From Pseudomonadota bacterium (GTDB lineage: Bacteria > Pseudomonadota > Gammaproteobacteria > Steroidobacterales > Steroidobacteraceae), in the NCBI GenBank assembly GCA_023433515.1, contig JAEZCN010000228.1, forward strand, positions 1 through 14,957: a stretch of DNA of 14,957 nt, written 5' to 3'. The notes under the pieces were generated by a model. It did no database searches. It saw only the letters and a program-made list of their open reading frames with translations, and was not told the DNA's origin. Shown here piece by piece: positions 1 to 8,296 of the stretch (its first letter is position 1; every line of letters begins with the position of its first letter). Both the position numbers and the translations under genes were made by a program.

Positions 1-1
1 T

Positions 2-583
2 CTCTCCAAACTACCCGAGAAGGACGGCCTGTACCTCGCCGCCGAGTCCCAGCCGGATCTCTGGGAACGCGCGCGCTCGCCCGAGTGCAAGAGCAATGCA
101 AAGGGAAGTTGCCCGAACCGCGATCACCCTTCGTTCGTCGCCGCGCTCGGGCTCCTGCCTGGCATGGGCGTCGACCGCGAAACGATGCGCGGCACGCTCG
201 ATGAAGTAGTCAAGTTCTGGGACTTTCGCCAGACCTGGGGCTGGGACTGGCCGATGCTCGCGATGACCGCGACGCGGCTCGACGAACCCGAGCTGGCGGT
301 CGAGTTCCTGCTGACCGACACGAAGAACTTCCAGTTCGGTGTCTCCGGCATGACGCCGCGCGTACACGTCGTCGCCGACGCCGCGCCGCACGCGGCGGGC
401 ATCGGAGTCGATGGTCCTGGCTACCGGCGCGCCGCCGAGACCTATTTCCCGTCGAACGGCTCGCTGCTGCTGGCCGCCGCGCTGATGGTGGCCGGCGGTA
501 CCGGCGAAGGCGCCCTTAATCCAGGTTTCCCGGCGAACGGCCAGTGGATGGTTCGCAGCGAAGGAATTCTCCCGTTGCCCTGA
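2..583 (+). CDS. Six-hairpin glycosidase-like protein, C-terminal part (5' truncated by window edge)
   Basis: An open frame enters from the left edge and ends at TGA 581-583, leaving 193 residues of a longer protein. Visible family-like motifs are HPSFVAALGLLPG early, TWGWDWPMLAMTATRL in the middle, TYFPSNGSLLLAAALMVAG near the end, and a closing GFPANGQWMVRSEGILPLP. From memory this pattern resembles the C-terminal end of bacterial proteins annotated as glycoside hydrolase family 65/95-like, an (alpha/alpha)6 fold in which a P(S/G)NG(S/Q)LL motif is common. The catalytic acids would lie in the missing N-terminal part, so activity and substrate cannot be judged. The only in-window ATG candidate (164) is internal: coding character runs unbroken upstream of it. 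The frame is certain, the family moderately so, the substrate unknown. Confidence 0.65.
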   Translation, partial: LSKLPEKDGLYLAAESQPDLWERARSPECKSNAKGSCPNRDHPSFVAALGLLPGMGVDRETMRGTLDEVVKFWDFRQTWGWDWPMLAMTATRLDEPELAVEFLLTDTKNFQFGVSGMTPRVHVVADAAPHAAGIGVDGPGYRRAAETYFPSNGSLLLAAALMVAGGTGEGALNPGFPANGQWMVRSEGILPLP

Positions 584-749
584 GATGAATTTCCGACTCG
601 CGGCAGATAGCCGCAAAGGGCGAGGGGTAGGGCAGAACATAATCCAGTGATCTGCGCGCTCGTGTGTCGTTCGTTCGACCCGCGGTCGCGGCGGATGCCG
701 GTGCCGAATAACTACTCGAAAAACGCCCGGCATTCAGGGAGCTGTGCGC
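584..749 (+). other. Intergenic gap with weak hairpin and -10-like box
   Basis: A 166-nt spacer lies between the glycosidase-like gene and the giant lipoprotein gene. A small hairpin, GCGGC-AGATA-GCCGC (600-614), lies 16 nt after the upstream stop and is nested inside CTCG/CGAG (597-600 with 621-624). It has no T-tract, so it is at best a weak 3'-end structure. CATAAT at 638-643 resembles a -10 hexamer, but there is no convincing -35 at the right distance. The lipoprotein promoter is probably in this spacer; the exact site is not supported. Confidence 0.3.
736..741 (+). promoter_or_regulatory. Ribosome binding site that decides the lipoprotein start
   Basis: AGGGAG sits 8 nt before ATG 750 but only 2 nt before the in-frame GTG at 744. 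The spacing favours ATG 750, giving an N-terminus of MSLRKSFVASIGLLVMLAGC with the lipobox cysteine at residue 20. Confidence 0.75.
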
Positions 750-3700
750 ATGTCGCTGCGGAAATCGTTCGTTGCCTCGATCGGCCTCTTGGTCATGCTC
801 GCGGGATGCGGCGGAGGCGGCTCCGGTTCGGATTCCGGTCCGCAGCCCCCACCAGGGCCGGACACGACTCCAAATGCTTTCGCATTCACGAGCCAGTCGG
901 ATGTCGCGCTTTCGACGCCCATCACTTCCAACGAAGTGACGATCTCCGGCATCACCGCGAATGCGTCCGTCGCGATCTCGGGCGGGGAATATTCCATCGA
1001 CAGTGGAGCGTTCGCGTCGGGTGCGGGCAGCATCGCGAACGCTCAGCGGATCCGCGTGCGGCAGACCAGCGCGGGCCAGTTCTCCACGGCCACGAACGCG
1101 ACGCTCACGATCGGTGGTGTCTCCTCCACGTTCACCGTGACCACGCTCGCGATGGACGCGACGCCCGATGCGTTCGCGTTCCCCGAGCAGACAAACGTCG
1201 AACGATCCGTCGCGGTCGAATCCGCGCCGGCGACGATCACGGGCATCAATACGGCGGTCGAGGTCTCGATCAACGGCGGCGAATATTCGATCGATGGTGG
1301 CGCCTACACCGCCGCGCCGGGCACCGTCGGCGTCAACCAGCAGATCCGCGTGCGCGTGAACAGCGCCGGCCAGTTCTCCGCCGCGACCAGCGCGGTGCTC
1401 ACGGTCGGTGAGGTGTCCGCGACATTCACGGCGATCACTCATGCGATCGACGTTACGCCCGATGCATTCGCGTTCGCGCGACGCCTCGACGTGACGCGCG
1501 ATACGCTGGTCGAATCCGAGGCGATCACCGTCACCGGCATGAATGCTGCCGCGGACGTCTCCATCGCTGGCGGCGAATATTCGATCGACGGTGGCGCTTT
1601 CACGAGCGCGGCGGGCACGATCGCCTCCGGCCAGACGCTGGTAGTGAGGACCCGGTCCTCGGCGACGTGGTCCAAGGTCACGCGCGCCAATGTCACCGTC
1701 GGCACGATCAGCAGGGAGTTCGAAGTCACGTCCGAGGTCCCGGCCTTCATCCCCGACAACGTGGCATGGGACGGCACCGACGTCATCTTCCTGCAGAGCA
1801 ATGCGCACCGGCTGGTGTTCCGCTGGTCCGTCAGCGCCTCGCGTTATCTCGATGCATACGCCATGGGTCTCGGCGCGCTCAATCCCACCAGGCTCGCGTA
1901 TTCGAGCGCTCACCGCCGCCTGTATTTCGGGTACAGCTCGGGCGCGATCCAGTACATCGGCGTCGATGCGGCGAGCCAGGCGGAGGCGCCGTTCGCGACG
2001 TTGCCGATGAGCGTCAACGGCCTCGTCGGTGTCGGCAACTACCTGCTCGCGCAGGATGAAAGCGGCGCCTGGGAGACTCACTACATCATCAACTCGGCGG
2101 GTGTCACGACGCACCAGCTCGAGTGGAACCACTATTCGCGCGAATACGCGTGGGATCCGGTCACTTCGCGCGTGTATTTCTTCCGCGACGGCACCAGCCC
2201 CAATGACCTGCACTACGAGGTGATCGACCAGGCCACCGGCCAGATCACCGGCTCCGGCGAAACGCCGTATCACGGCGCCTACTCGATCGTGCCGCCGATC
2301 CGTGTCTCGGCCAACGGCCAGCACGTACTGCTCGGCAGCGGCGATCTGTACGCGCAGGGCAATCTCAACTGGGCGGGCTCGCTGGGCAGCCAGCCCGCCG
2401 ATGCGCGCTGGTTCGCCAACGGCTCCCTCGTGGTGTTGACTACCTCCGCGAACCAGACGGCGCTGCACCGCCTGGACGGCACGAATCTCGCCGTTCTCGA
2501 GCAGCTCAACTACACCGGCCAGGCGCTGCGGGTACTGGGCACCGACTCGAAGATGGCGGTCCTGGTCGTCGACGGCACCACGGTCCGCATCCACGACTAC
2601 GTGCCCAATGACGACAGCGACGGCGACGGGGTGGCCAACACCGCCGACGCGTTCCCGCTGGATCGCGCCGCGTCGGTGGACACCGATCGCGACGGCTATC
2701 CAGATGAGTGGAACGCGGGCCTCGGCCACGCGGATAGCAGCACGGGCCTGGTGCTCGACGCGTTCCCGCAGGATGCGGCCTGCTGGCTCGCGTCGCACGG
2801 CAGCGGCGGCAGCTGCAATTACGCCGCCACGTTGCCGGATTACACTCCGGACCAGGTCGTCGAGCACGACGGAATCATCTATCTACTGAGCAGCGCCAAC
2901 CGGCGCGTCTACCGCTGGTCGATTTCCGAGGGCCGGTACCTGAACCCGTACGTCGTCGGGATCAGCCAGGGCTTCACGACTCTCGCGCCGACGAAGATGG
3001 CTCTTTCACCCGCGCACCGGCGCCTGTACCTGGGCTACACCTCGGGTGGAATCCGCTATATCGACATCACGGCGGAATCCTCGGCCGAGACGCAGTTCGG
3101 CAACGCCGCGATGGGCGTCAGCGGACTCGCGAGCGTCGGCAACTACGTGCTCGCGCAGGACGCGAGCGGAGCCTGGGCGACGCACTACATCTTCAATGCC
3201 GCGGGCACGGTGCTCGACCAGCGCGACTGGAACTACTACTCGCGCGAATACGCCTGGGACCCGAACCAGTCGCGCGTGTACTTCTTCCGCGACGACTCGA
3301 GTCCGAACGACCTGCATTACGAGGTGATCGACCAGGCCACGGGGCTGATCACCTCCGCGGGTGAATCGCCGTATCACGGCAGCTATTCGATCCAGACGCC
3401 GATCCGCGTGTCGGCGAACGGCGAGTACATCGTGCTCGGCAGCGGCGACCTCTACAACCAGAATGGCCTGACCTGGGCCGGTTCCCTGGGCAACCAGATC
3501 GTCGACGGCCGCTGGTTCGCCAACGGCTCGCTCGTGACGTTGACCACCGGCTCCAACCAGACGGTGCTGCGCCGACACGGCGCGACGAATCTCGCGATTC
3601 TCGAGCAGCAGAACTTCGCGGGCCAGGCGTTGCGCGTGGTCGGCTCCGACATGGCGATGGTCGTGCTCGTGATCGACAACGGCACCGTCCGTTTCCATCC

Positions 3701-6700
3701 CTATGCGCCCAGCGACGACAGCGACGGCGACGGCGTGTCGAACACGCAGGATGCGTTCCCGCTGGATGTCGCCGCCTCGGTCGATACCGACCGCGACGGT
3801 TATCCGGATGCATGGAACCCGGGCCGGAGCGAGGCGGACAGCACGACGGGCCTGGTGCTCGACGAGTTCCCGCTCGATTCGGCCTGCTGGCTGCCCGCGC
3901 ATGGCAGCGGCGGCCTCTGCGACTACGGCGCGACCATTCCGAACTACATCCCGGACCAGGTCGAGAGCAACGGAGACGTTGTCTATCTACTGAGCAGCGC
4001 CAACCGGCGCGTGTACCGGTGGTCTATTTCCGAGAGCCGATACCTCAATCCCTACGTCGTCGGAATAGACCAGGGCTTCAGCACGATCGCGCCGACCGAG
4101 ATGGCATTCTCTAGCGCTCACGGCCGCCTCTACCTGGGTTACGCCACGGGCGCGATCCGCTACGTCGATGCAGGCTCGGGCCAGCCGACCGAGGTGGCGT
4201 TCTCCAACACGGCAATGGCCGTGGGCGGACTCGCCAGCGTCGGCAACTACGTGCTCGCGCAGGACGGGAGCGGCGCATGGGGCACGCATTACATCTTCAA
4301 CGCCGCGGGCGCCGTGACCCACCAGCTCGACTGGAACTACTACTCGCGCGAATACGCCTGGGACCCGAATACGTCGCGCGTCTACTTCTTCCGCGACAGT
4401 CAGAGCCCTAACGACCTGCACTACGAGGTGATTGACCAGGTCACGGGGCAGATCACGGCCGAAGGCGAAACGCCTTACCACGGGGACTATGCGATCGCGC
4501 CGCCATTGCGGGTTTCGCAGGACGGCCAGTTGGTGCTGCTCGGCAGCGGCGACCTCTATGGGCAGAACGGGCTGAACTGGTCCGGTTCGCTGGGTGGTCC
4601 GGTGACCGACGCGCGCTGGTTCGCGAACGGCTCTCTCGCCGCGCTCACGACCGCGAGCAATCAGACGACATTGCGCCGACTCGGCGCGTCGAACGGTACC
4701 GTGCTCGAGCAGCGCAGCTTCACTGGTCAGGCCCTGCGCGTCGTGGGCTCGGATACGGCGATGGTGGTGCTCGTCATCGACGGCGGCACCGTGCGGTTCC
4801 ACGACTACGTGCCGAACGACGACAGTGACGGCGACGGCGTCGCCAACACGGCGGACGCGTTCCCGCTCGACGTCGCCGCCTCGGTCGACACCGATCTCGA
4901 CGGGTACCCTGATGCGTGGAATCCGGGCCGCAGCCAGGCGGACAGCACCACCGGGCTGACGCTCGATTCTTATCCGAACGATTCGGCCTGCTGGCTGCCG
5001 GGGCATGGCGACGGAGTCAACTGCGATTACGGCGCCACGATCCCCGACTACATTCCCGACCAGGTCGCGGAACACGACGGTGTCATCTATCTGCTCAGCA
5101 GCGCCAACCGGCGCGTGTACCGCCGGTCGATTGCCACGGGTCAATACCTCAATCCGTACGTCGTGGGGATCAACCAGGGTTTCTCGACCGTCCCGCCGAA
5201 CCGGATGATCCATTCGAGCGCGCAGGACCGGCTGTATCTCGGCTATGGCACGGGAGCCATCCGCTACATCGACACCAATGCCGGGACGGGCATCGAAGTG
5301 CCGTTCGTGAACCTCGCGGCGGCAGTCGGTGGTATCGGCGAGGCCGGAAACCACATCTACGCGAAGGACGCCAGCGGCTCGTGGGGAACTAACTACGTCA
5401 TCGATTCCGCCGGCGTCATCACGGACCAGGCGGGGTGGAACTACGGGTCGCCGGATTACGCGTGGGACGCGACCACGTCGCGCGTGTACTTCCTCACATC
5501 GGGGTGGATGCTCACTTACGAAGTCGTCGACCAGGTCAGCGGGCAGGTCACCTCGACGGGCCAGGCTCCCTATCATGGCACCACCTCGATTTCGTCGCCG
5601 ATCCGCGTATCGAGCAATGGTCAATACGTGCTGGTCGGCAGCGGCGACCTCTACAACCAGAGTGGCCTGACGTGGGCGGGCTCACTCGGTGGACAGATCA
5701 GCGACGGTCGCTGGTTCGCGGACGGTTCGCTCGCCGTGCTCACGACCAACGGTAACCAGACGATCCTGCGGCATCGGCACGCGACGAACCTCCAGACGCT
5801 GGAGCAGCGGACGTTCACCGGCCAGGCGCTGCGCCTCGTGGGCTCGGACACCGCGATGGTCGTGCTCGTGAACGACGGCGGGAACGTCGAGTTCCACGAC
5901 TACATTCCCAGCAACGACACCGACGGCGACGGCGTCGCGAATGCGTCGGACGCCTTTCCGCTGGACGTCGCGGCCTCCGTCGACACCGACGAGGACGGGT
6001 ATCCGGATGCGTGGAATCCCGGGCGATCACAGGCCGACAGCACAACGGGCCTGTCGCTGGACTCCTATCCGACTGATGACGCCTGCTGGCTCCCGGCGCA
6101 TGGAGATGGCGTCACCTGCGACTACGGCGCCACGCTCCCTAACTACATACCGGACCAGGTGGCCGTCGACGGCGACGTCGTCTACCTGCTCAGCAGCACC
6201 AACCAGCGCGTGTATCGCTGGTCGATGGCGACGGGCCAATACCTGAACCCGTACGTGGTGGGGATCGATCTGGGCTACACGACCATTTCTCCCACGACGA
6301 TGGTGTTCTCCGGCTCGCACGACCGGTTGTACCTCGGCTACGAGTCCGGCGCGGTCCGTTACATCGACACGACCCTGGGCGCTGGGCCCGAAACGGACTT
6401 CGTGAATCTCGTGGGTCCCGTGGGTGGCCTGGGCGACGTCGGCGACTACATCCTGGTCGAGGACGGCAGCGGCACGTGGGCGAATCACTACGTCATCGAC
6501 GTTGCCGGCATCATCACGGCCCAGCGGGATTGGAACTACTACTCGCGCGAATTCGCCTGGGATCCGACTTCCTCGCGCGTGTACTTCTTCCGCGACGGGC
6601 AGAGTCCGAACGACCTGCATTACCAGGTCATCGACCAGGTGACCGGCCTGATCGGCACGGCGGGAGAATCGCCGTACCACGGCACGTACAACATCATGCC

Positions 6701-7790
6701 GCCCATCCGCGTGTCGCCGGATGGCGGGCAGATCCTGCTCGGCAGTGGCGATTTCTACGCGGGCAGCGGGCTCACGCATTCGGGATCGCTCGGCAAACAG
6801 ATCGCCGATGCGCAGTGGATCGACAACCTTCTCGTGGACGTCGACACCACCGATCGCGTCGAAATTCGCCGCGCGGACACGCGCGCCGTGCTGACGTATT
6901 ACCAGTACACCGGGCAACCGCTTCGCGTCCTGTTCGGAACGTCCGAGGCCTACCTCCTGCACGTGTTGAACGGTACGACGACGTTCCTGCGCCTGCCGTT
7001 CTTTGACCAAGACGGGGATACATTGCCGCGCTGGTGGGAGCAGCTTCATGGATTGAGCGATTCCAACGCCGGCGATGCGGCGGGCGATCTCGATTCCGAC
7101 GGCGTGGACAACGCCGCTGAGTACCAGGGCAACTCGAATCCGACGCTCGCGGACACCGATGGTGATGGACTCGACGACTTCCAGGAACTTGTGACACACG
7201 CCACCAACCCCGCGAGCGCGGACAGCGATGGCGAGGGCCTCGACGATTACGCCGAAGTCATCACACACGGTACCGACCCGTGGGATACGGACAGCGACAA
7301 CGACGGGTACACCGACCTCGACGAGGTGCTGTACGGTGGCGACCCGAACGATCCCTCGGGGCTGCCACAGCCGCTGACTAACTACAGCCAGGGGTTCGAG
7401 AGCGAGCCACTGTCGGCGGCCTGGACGACGCCGGTGAGCAGCACGGCTCCGTGGTCGCGCGATACGACGGTTCCGATCGAGGGTGGGTATGCCCTGAGGG
7501 CTGGCGCGGTCGGAGAATCGCAATCGAGCACGATCCGCTTCCGCGGCTACTTCGCGGCGGGTACGTTGCGCTTCTGGGCGCGGGTCGATGCCCAGGATTG
7601 CTGCGACCGGCTCATCGTGCGAGTCGACGGCGTGACACGCCTCTCGATCGGCTCGGGCGCGTGGGATGATTACGAGACGTCCCTGACGCTCGGGGTTCAC
7701 GAAATCGAATGGCGATACGAAAAGGATTCGTATTATTCGCAAGGCGCCGACACGGCATGGATCGATAACCTGAGCTTCGTTTCGCCGTGA
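750..7790 (+). CDS. Giant repeat-built surface lipoprotein (98-aa repeats, five propeller/TSP3 units, C-terminal beta-sandwich)
   Basis: This is a 2346-residue predicted lipoprotein. A basic N-terminus and hydrophobic stretch lead to the lipobox MLAGC (Cys20), followed by a Gly/Ser/Pro tether. Domains in order: three 98-residue beta-rich repeats (about 38-331); five propeller-like units (from 333, 698, 1066, 1434 and 1799), the first four each ending in a DSDGDG-type TSP3 linker with two cysteines; a terminal cluster of DxDxDG motifs (about 2086-2208); and a C-terminal beta-sandwich (about 2209-2346). TSP3 motifs bind calcium in known proteins, so an extracellular, calcium-stabilised scaffold is inferred. 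No catalytic domain or second membrane anchor is visible, and attachment should be through the lipidated Cys20. A role in adhesion, ligand binding or surface structure is plausible but unproven. The stop overlaps the next gene's GTG, implying translational coupling. Confidence 0.92.
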   Translation: MSLRKSFVASIGLLVMLAGCGGGGSGSDSGPQPPPGPDTTPNAFAFTSQSDVALSTPITSNEVTISGITANASVAISGGEYSIDSGAFASGAGSIANAQRIRVRQTSAGQFSTATNATLTIGGVSSTFTVTTLAMDATPDAFAFPEQTNVERSVAVESAPATITGINTAVEVSINGGEYSIDGGAYTAAPGTVGVNQQIRVRVNSAGQFSAATSAVLTVGEVSATFTAITHAIDVTPDAFAFARRLDVTRDTLVESEAITVTGMNAAADVSIAGGEYSIDGGAFTSAAGTIASGQTLVVRTRSSATWSKVTRANVTVGTISREFEVTSEVPAFIPDNVAWDGTDVIFLQSNAHRLVFRWSVSASRYLDAYAMGLGALNPTRLAYSSAHRRLYFGYSSGAIQYIGVDAASQAEAPFATLPMSVNGLVGVGNYLLAQDESGAWETHYIINSAGVTTHQLEWNHYSREYAWDPVTSRVYFFRDGTSPNDLHYEVIDQATGQITGSGETPYHGAYSIVPPIRVSANGQHVLLGSGDLYAQGNLNWAGSLGSQPADARWFANGSLVVLTTSANQTALHRLDGTNLAVLEQLNYTGQALRVLGTDSKMAVLVVDGTTVRIHDYVPNDDSDGDGVANTADAFPLDRAASVDTDRDGYPDEWNAGLGHADSSTGLVLDAFPQDAACWLASHGSGGSCNYAATLPDYTPDQVVEHDGIIYLLSSANRRVYRWSISEGRYLNPYVVGISQGFTTLAPTKMALSPAHRRLYLGYTSGGIRYIDITAESSAETQFGNAAMGVSGLASVGNYVLAQDASGAWATHYIFNAAGTVLDQRDWNYYSREYAWDPNQSRVYFFRDDSSPNDLHYEVIDQATGLITSAGESPYHGSYSIQTPIRVSANGEYIVLGSGDLYNQNGLTWAGSLGNQIVDGRWFANGSLVTLTTGSNQTVLRRHGATNLAILEQQNFAGQALRVVGSDMAMVVLVIDNGTVRFHPYAPSDDSDGDGVSNTQDAFPLDVAASVDTDRDGYPDAWNPGRSEADSTTGLVLDEFPLDSACWLPAHGSGGLCDYGATIPNYIPDQVESNGDVVYLLSSANRRVYRWSISESRYLNPYVVGIDQGFSTIAPTEMAFSSAHGRLYLGYATGAIRYVDAGSGQPTEVAFSNTAMAVGGLASVGNYVLAQDGSGAWGTHYIFNAAGAVTHQLDWNYYSREYAWDPNTSRVYFFRDSQSPNDLHYEVIDQVTGQITAEGETPYHGDYAIAPPLRVSQDGQLVLLGSGDLYGQNGLNWSGSLGGPVTDARWFANGSLAALTTASNQTTLRRLGASNGTVLEQRSFTGQALRVVGSDTAMVVLVIDGGTVRFHDYVPNDDSDGDGVANTADAFPLDVAASVDTDLDGYPDAWNPGRSQADSTTGLTLDSYPNDSACWLPGHGDGVNCDYGATIPDYIPDQVAEHDGVIYLLSSANRRVYRRSIATGQYLNPYVVGINQGFSTVPPNRMIHSSAQDRLYLGYGTGAIRYIDTNAGTGIEVPFVNLAAAVGGIGEAGNHIYAKDASGSWGTNYVIDSAGVITDQAGWNYGSPDYAWDATTSRVYFLTSGWMLTYEVVDQVSGQVTSTGQAPYHGTTSISSPIRVSSNGQYVLVGSGDLYNQSGLTWAGSLGGQISDGRWFADGSLAVLTTNGNQTILRHRHATNLQTLEQRTFTGQALRLVGSDTAMVVLVNDGGNVEFHDYIPSNDTDGDGVANASDAFPLDVAASVDTDEDGYPDAWNPGRSQADSTTGLSLDSYPTDDACWLPAHGDGVTCDYGATLPNYIPDQVAVDGDVVYLLSSTNQRVYRWSMATGQYLNPYVVGIDLGYTTISPTTMVFSGSHDRLYLGYESGAVRYIDTTLGAGPETDFVNLVGPVGGLGDVGDYILVEDGSGTWANHYVIDVAGIITAQRDWNYYSREFAWDPTSSRVYFFRDGQSPNDLHYQVIDQVTGLIGTAGESPYHGTYNIMPPIRVSPDGGQILLGSGDFYAGSGLTHSGSLGKQIADAQWIDNLLVDVDTTDRVEIRRADTRAVLTYYQYTGQPLRVLFGTSEAYLLHVLNGTTTFLRLPFFDQDGDTLPRWWEQLHGLSDSNAGDAAGDLDSDGVDNAAEYQGNSNPTLADTDGDGLDDFQELVTHATNPASADSDGEGLDDYAEVITHGTDPWDTDSDNDGYTDLDEVLYGGDPNDPSGLPQPLTNYSQGFESEPLSAAWTTPVSSTAPWSRDTTVPIEGGYALRAGAVGESQSSTIRFRGYFAAGTLRFWARVDAQDCCDRLIVRVDGVTRLSIGSGAWDDYETSLTLGVHEIEWRYEKDSYYSQGADTAWIDNLSFVSP
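861..1742 (+). repeat. Three tandem 98-residue repeats inside the lipoprotein
   Basis: The repeats start at 861, 1155 and 1449 with an exact 294-nt period. Each opens with TP(N/D)AFAF, has a central I.GGEYSID.GA(F/Y) motif, and the first two continue with a (I/V)RVR.(T/N)SAGQFS.AT segment. The third has diverged there (LVVRTRSSATWSKVT). The fold is probably an immunoglobulin-like or other beta-sandwich spacer that lifts the propeller region away from the membrane; that role is inferred. Similar repeats occur in other bacterial surface lipoproteins as far as I recall. Confidence 0.85.
1746..7004 (+). repeat. Five tandem propeller-like units of 365-368 residues with TSP3 linkers
   Basis: Units begin at 1746, 2841, 3945, 5049 and 6144, giving periods of 1095, 1104, 1104 and 1095 nt. 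Each begins with (F/Y).PD(N/Q)V, then (V/I)(I/V)(F/Y)LxS....RV(Y/F)R and has blade-like motifs such as RLY(F/L)GY..G.I(Q/R)Y(I/V), SRVYFF and VLLGSGDLY, which suggest a WD40/YVTN-type beta-propeller of about 290 residues. The first four end in a linker (from about 2607, 3711, 4815 and 5910) with a D(S/T)DGDG calcium motif, ADAFPLD or a close variant, a VDTD.DGYPD motif, and two cysteines in ACWL..HG.G..C. The fifth lacks this linker and runs straight into the terminal TSP3 cluster. The blade count is not determined. Confidence 0.88.
7005..7787 (+). other. Terminal TSP3 cluster and C-terminal beta-sandwich of the lipoprotein
   Basis: From 7005 to about 7370 the protein has consecutive acidic calcium-type motifs: DQDGDT, DLDSDGVDN, DTDGDGLDD, DSDGEGLDD and DTDSDNDGYTD. 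The last part (about 7374-7787) begins with NYSQGFESE and ends with WIDNLSFVSP, with DCCDRLIVRVDG in between. This looks like the jelly-roll/concanavalin-type domain often found at the end of TSP3-bearing secreted proteins. A carbohydrate- or protein-binding role is possible. No sorting signal such as PEP-CTERM or LPXTG is visible. Confidence 0.65.
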
Positions 7791-8284
7791 AGAAATCGAC
7801 CATCGCAACGATCGTCATTGCCGCGGCTTTCGGCGTCGGGATCTATTTCATGTTGGCTCCGGATGACCGGGCGCCGGATGGGGCCGTGCAGGACGTGCGA
7901 GCCAGCGCGGCGGGCTCGGCATCGCCGACGCCGAAGCCGACTTCGCGTTCGGAAGTGGATGCCGCGCAGAATCCCGCGCCCGCGGATCCGAGGCTAGCAG
8001 CCCTTCGGGTCTCGCCCGACAACGGCCTTATCGAATTCGTTGCCGGGCCCGAGGGGCGGGTTATCCAGGAGATCGACAACGACCCCAACAGCCTCGGCTA
8101 CCGCAAGCCCTCGCGCGAGTACATGTACGAGGGCGACAAGGTTGTCGGACTGGTCGTTTACCGATACCTCGGGGACCGCGTGGAGATCACGCGCACGCAG
8201 GTTGCCTACAACCCTGACGGCACCGTCGACGACATGCGCAATTCGACTACCTACGAATTCAAGGACGCCAGGCCGTCCAACTAG
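7787..8284 (+). CDS. Small membrane-anchored periplasmic protein of unknown function
   Basis: This 165-residue protein starts at GTG 7787, which overlaps the lipoprotein stop by 4 nt (GTGA), so it is probably translated by coupling; no separate ribosome binding site is visible. Residues 2-3 are Lys-Lys, followed by a hydrophobic segment (about 5-23), giving an uncleaved anchor or signal peptide. A Pro/Ser/Thr/Ala-rich linker (about 28-68) leads to a C-terminal domain (about 70-165) with many alternating strand-like stretches and an NPDGTVDDM turn. It has no cysteines and no catalytic motif I recognise. The coupling suggests it works with the giant lipoprotein, for example in export, anchoring or stabilisation, but that is inference. 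The next in-frame ATG (7850) would remove the anchor and is less likely. Confidence 0.75.
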   Translation: MKKSTIATIVIAAAFGVGIYFMLAPDDRAPDGAVQDVRASAAGSASPTPKPTSRSEVDAAQNPAPADPRLAALRVSPDNGLIEFVAGPEGRVIQEIDNDPNSLGYRKPSREYMYEGDKVVGLVVYRYLGDRVEITRTQVAYNPDGTVDDMRNSTTYEFKDARPSN

Positions 8285-8296
8285 TTTGCGCGGTTC

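Noticed and set aside
744..749. GTG 744 as lipoprotein start
   Set aside because: Only 2 nt from the AGGGAG ribosome binding site; ATG 750 has proper 8-nt spacing and the same lipobox.
516..2867. Long minus-strand open frame (783 codons) opposite the lipoprotein gene
   Set aside because: Arg/Asp/Val-rich composition typical of antisense frames in GC-rich DNA, no domain motif, and it spans two clear + strand genes. The same applies to minus-strand frames at 3006-3902, 3987-5624, 6027-7808, 9867-11522, 11572-12180, 12855-13424 and 13824-14543.
7598..7606. Vicinal cysteines (DCCDRL) in the lipoprotein C-terminal domain
   Set aside because: I recall similar CCD motifs in related jelly-roll domains of secreted proteins, so it is probably a family trait rather than a novelty.
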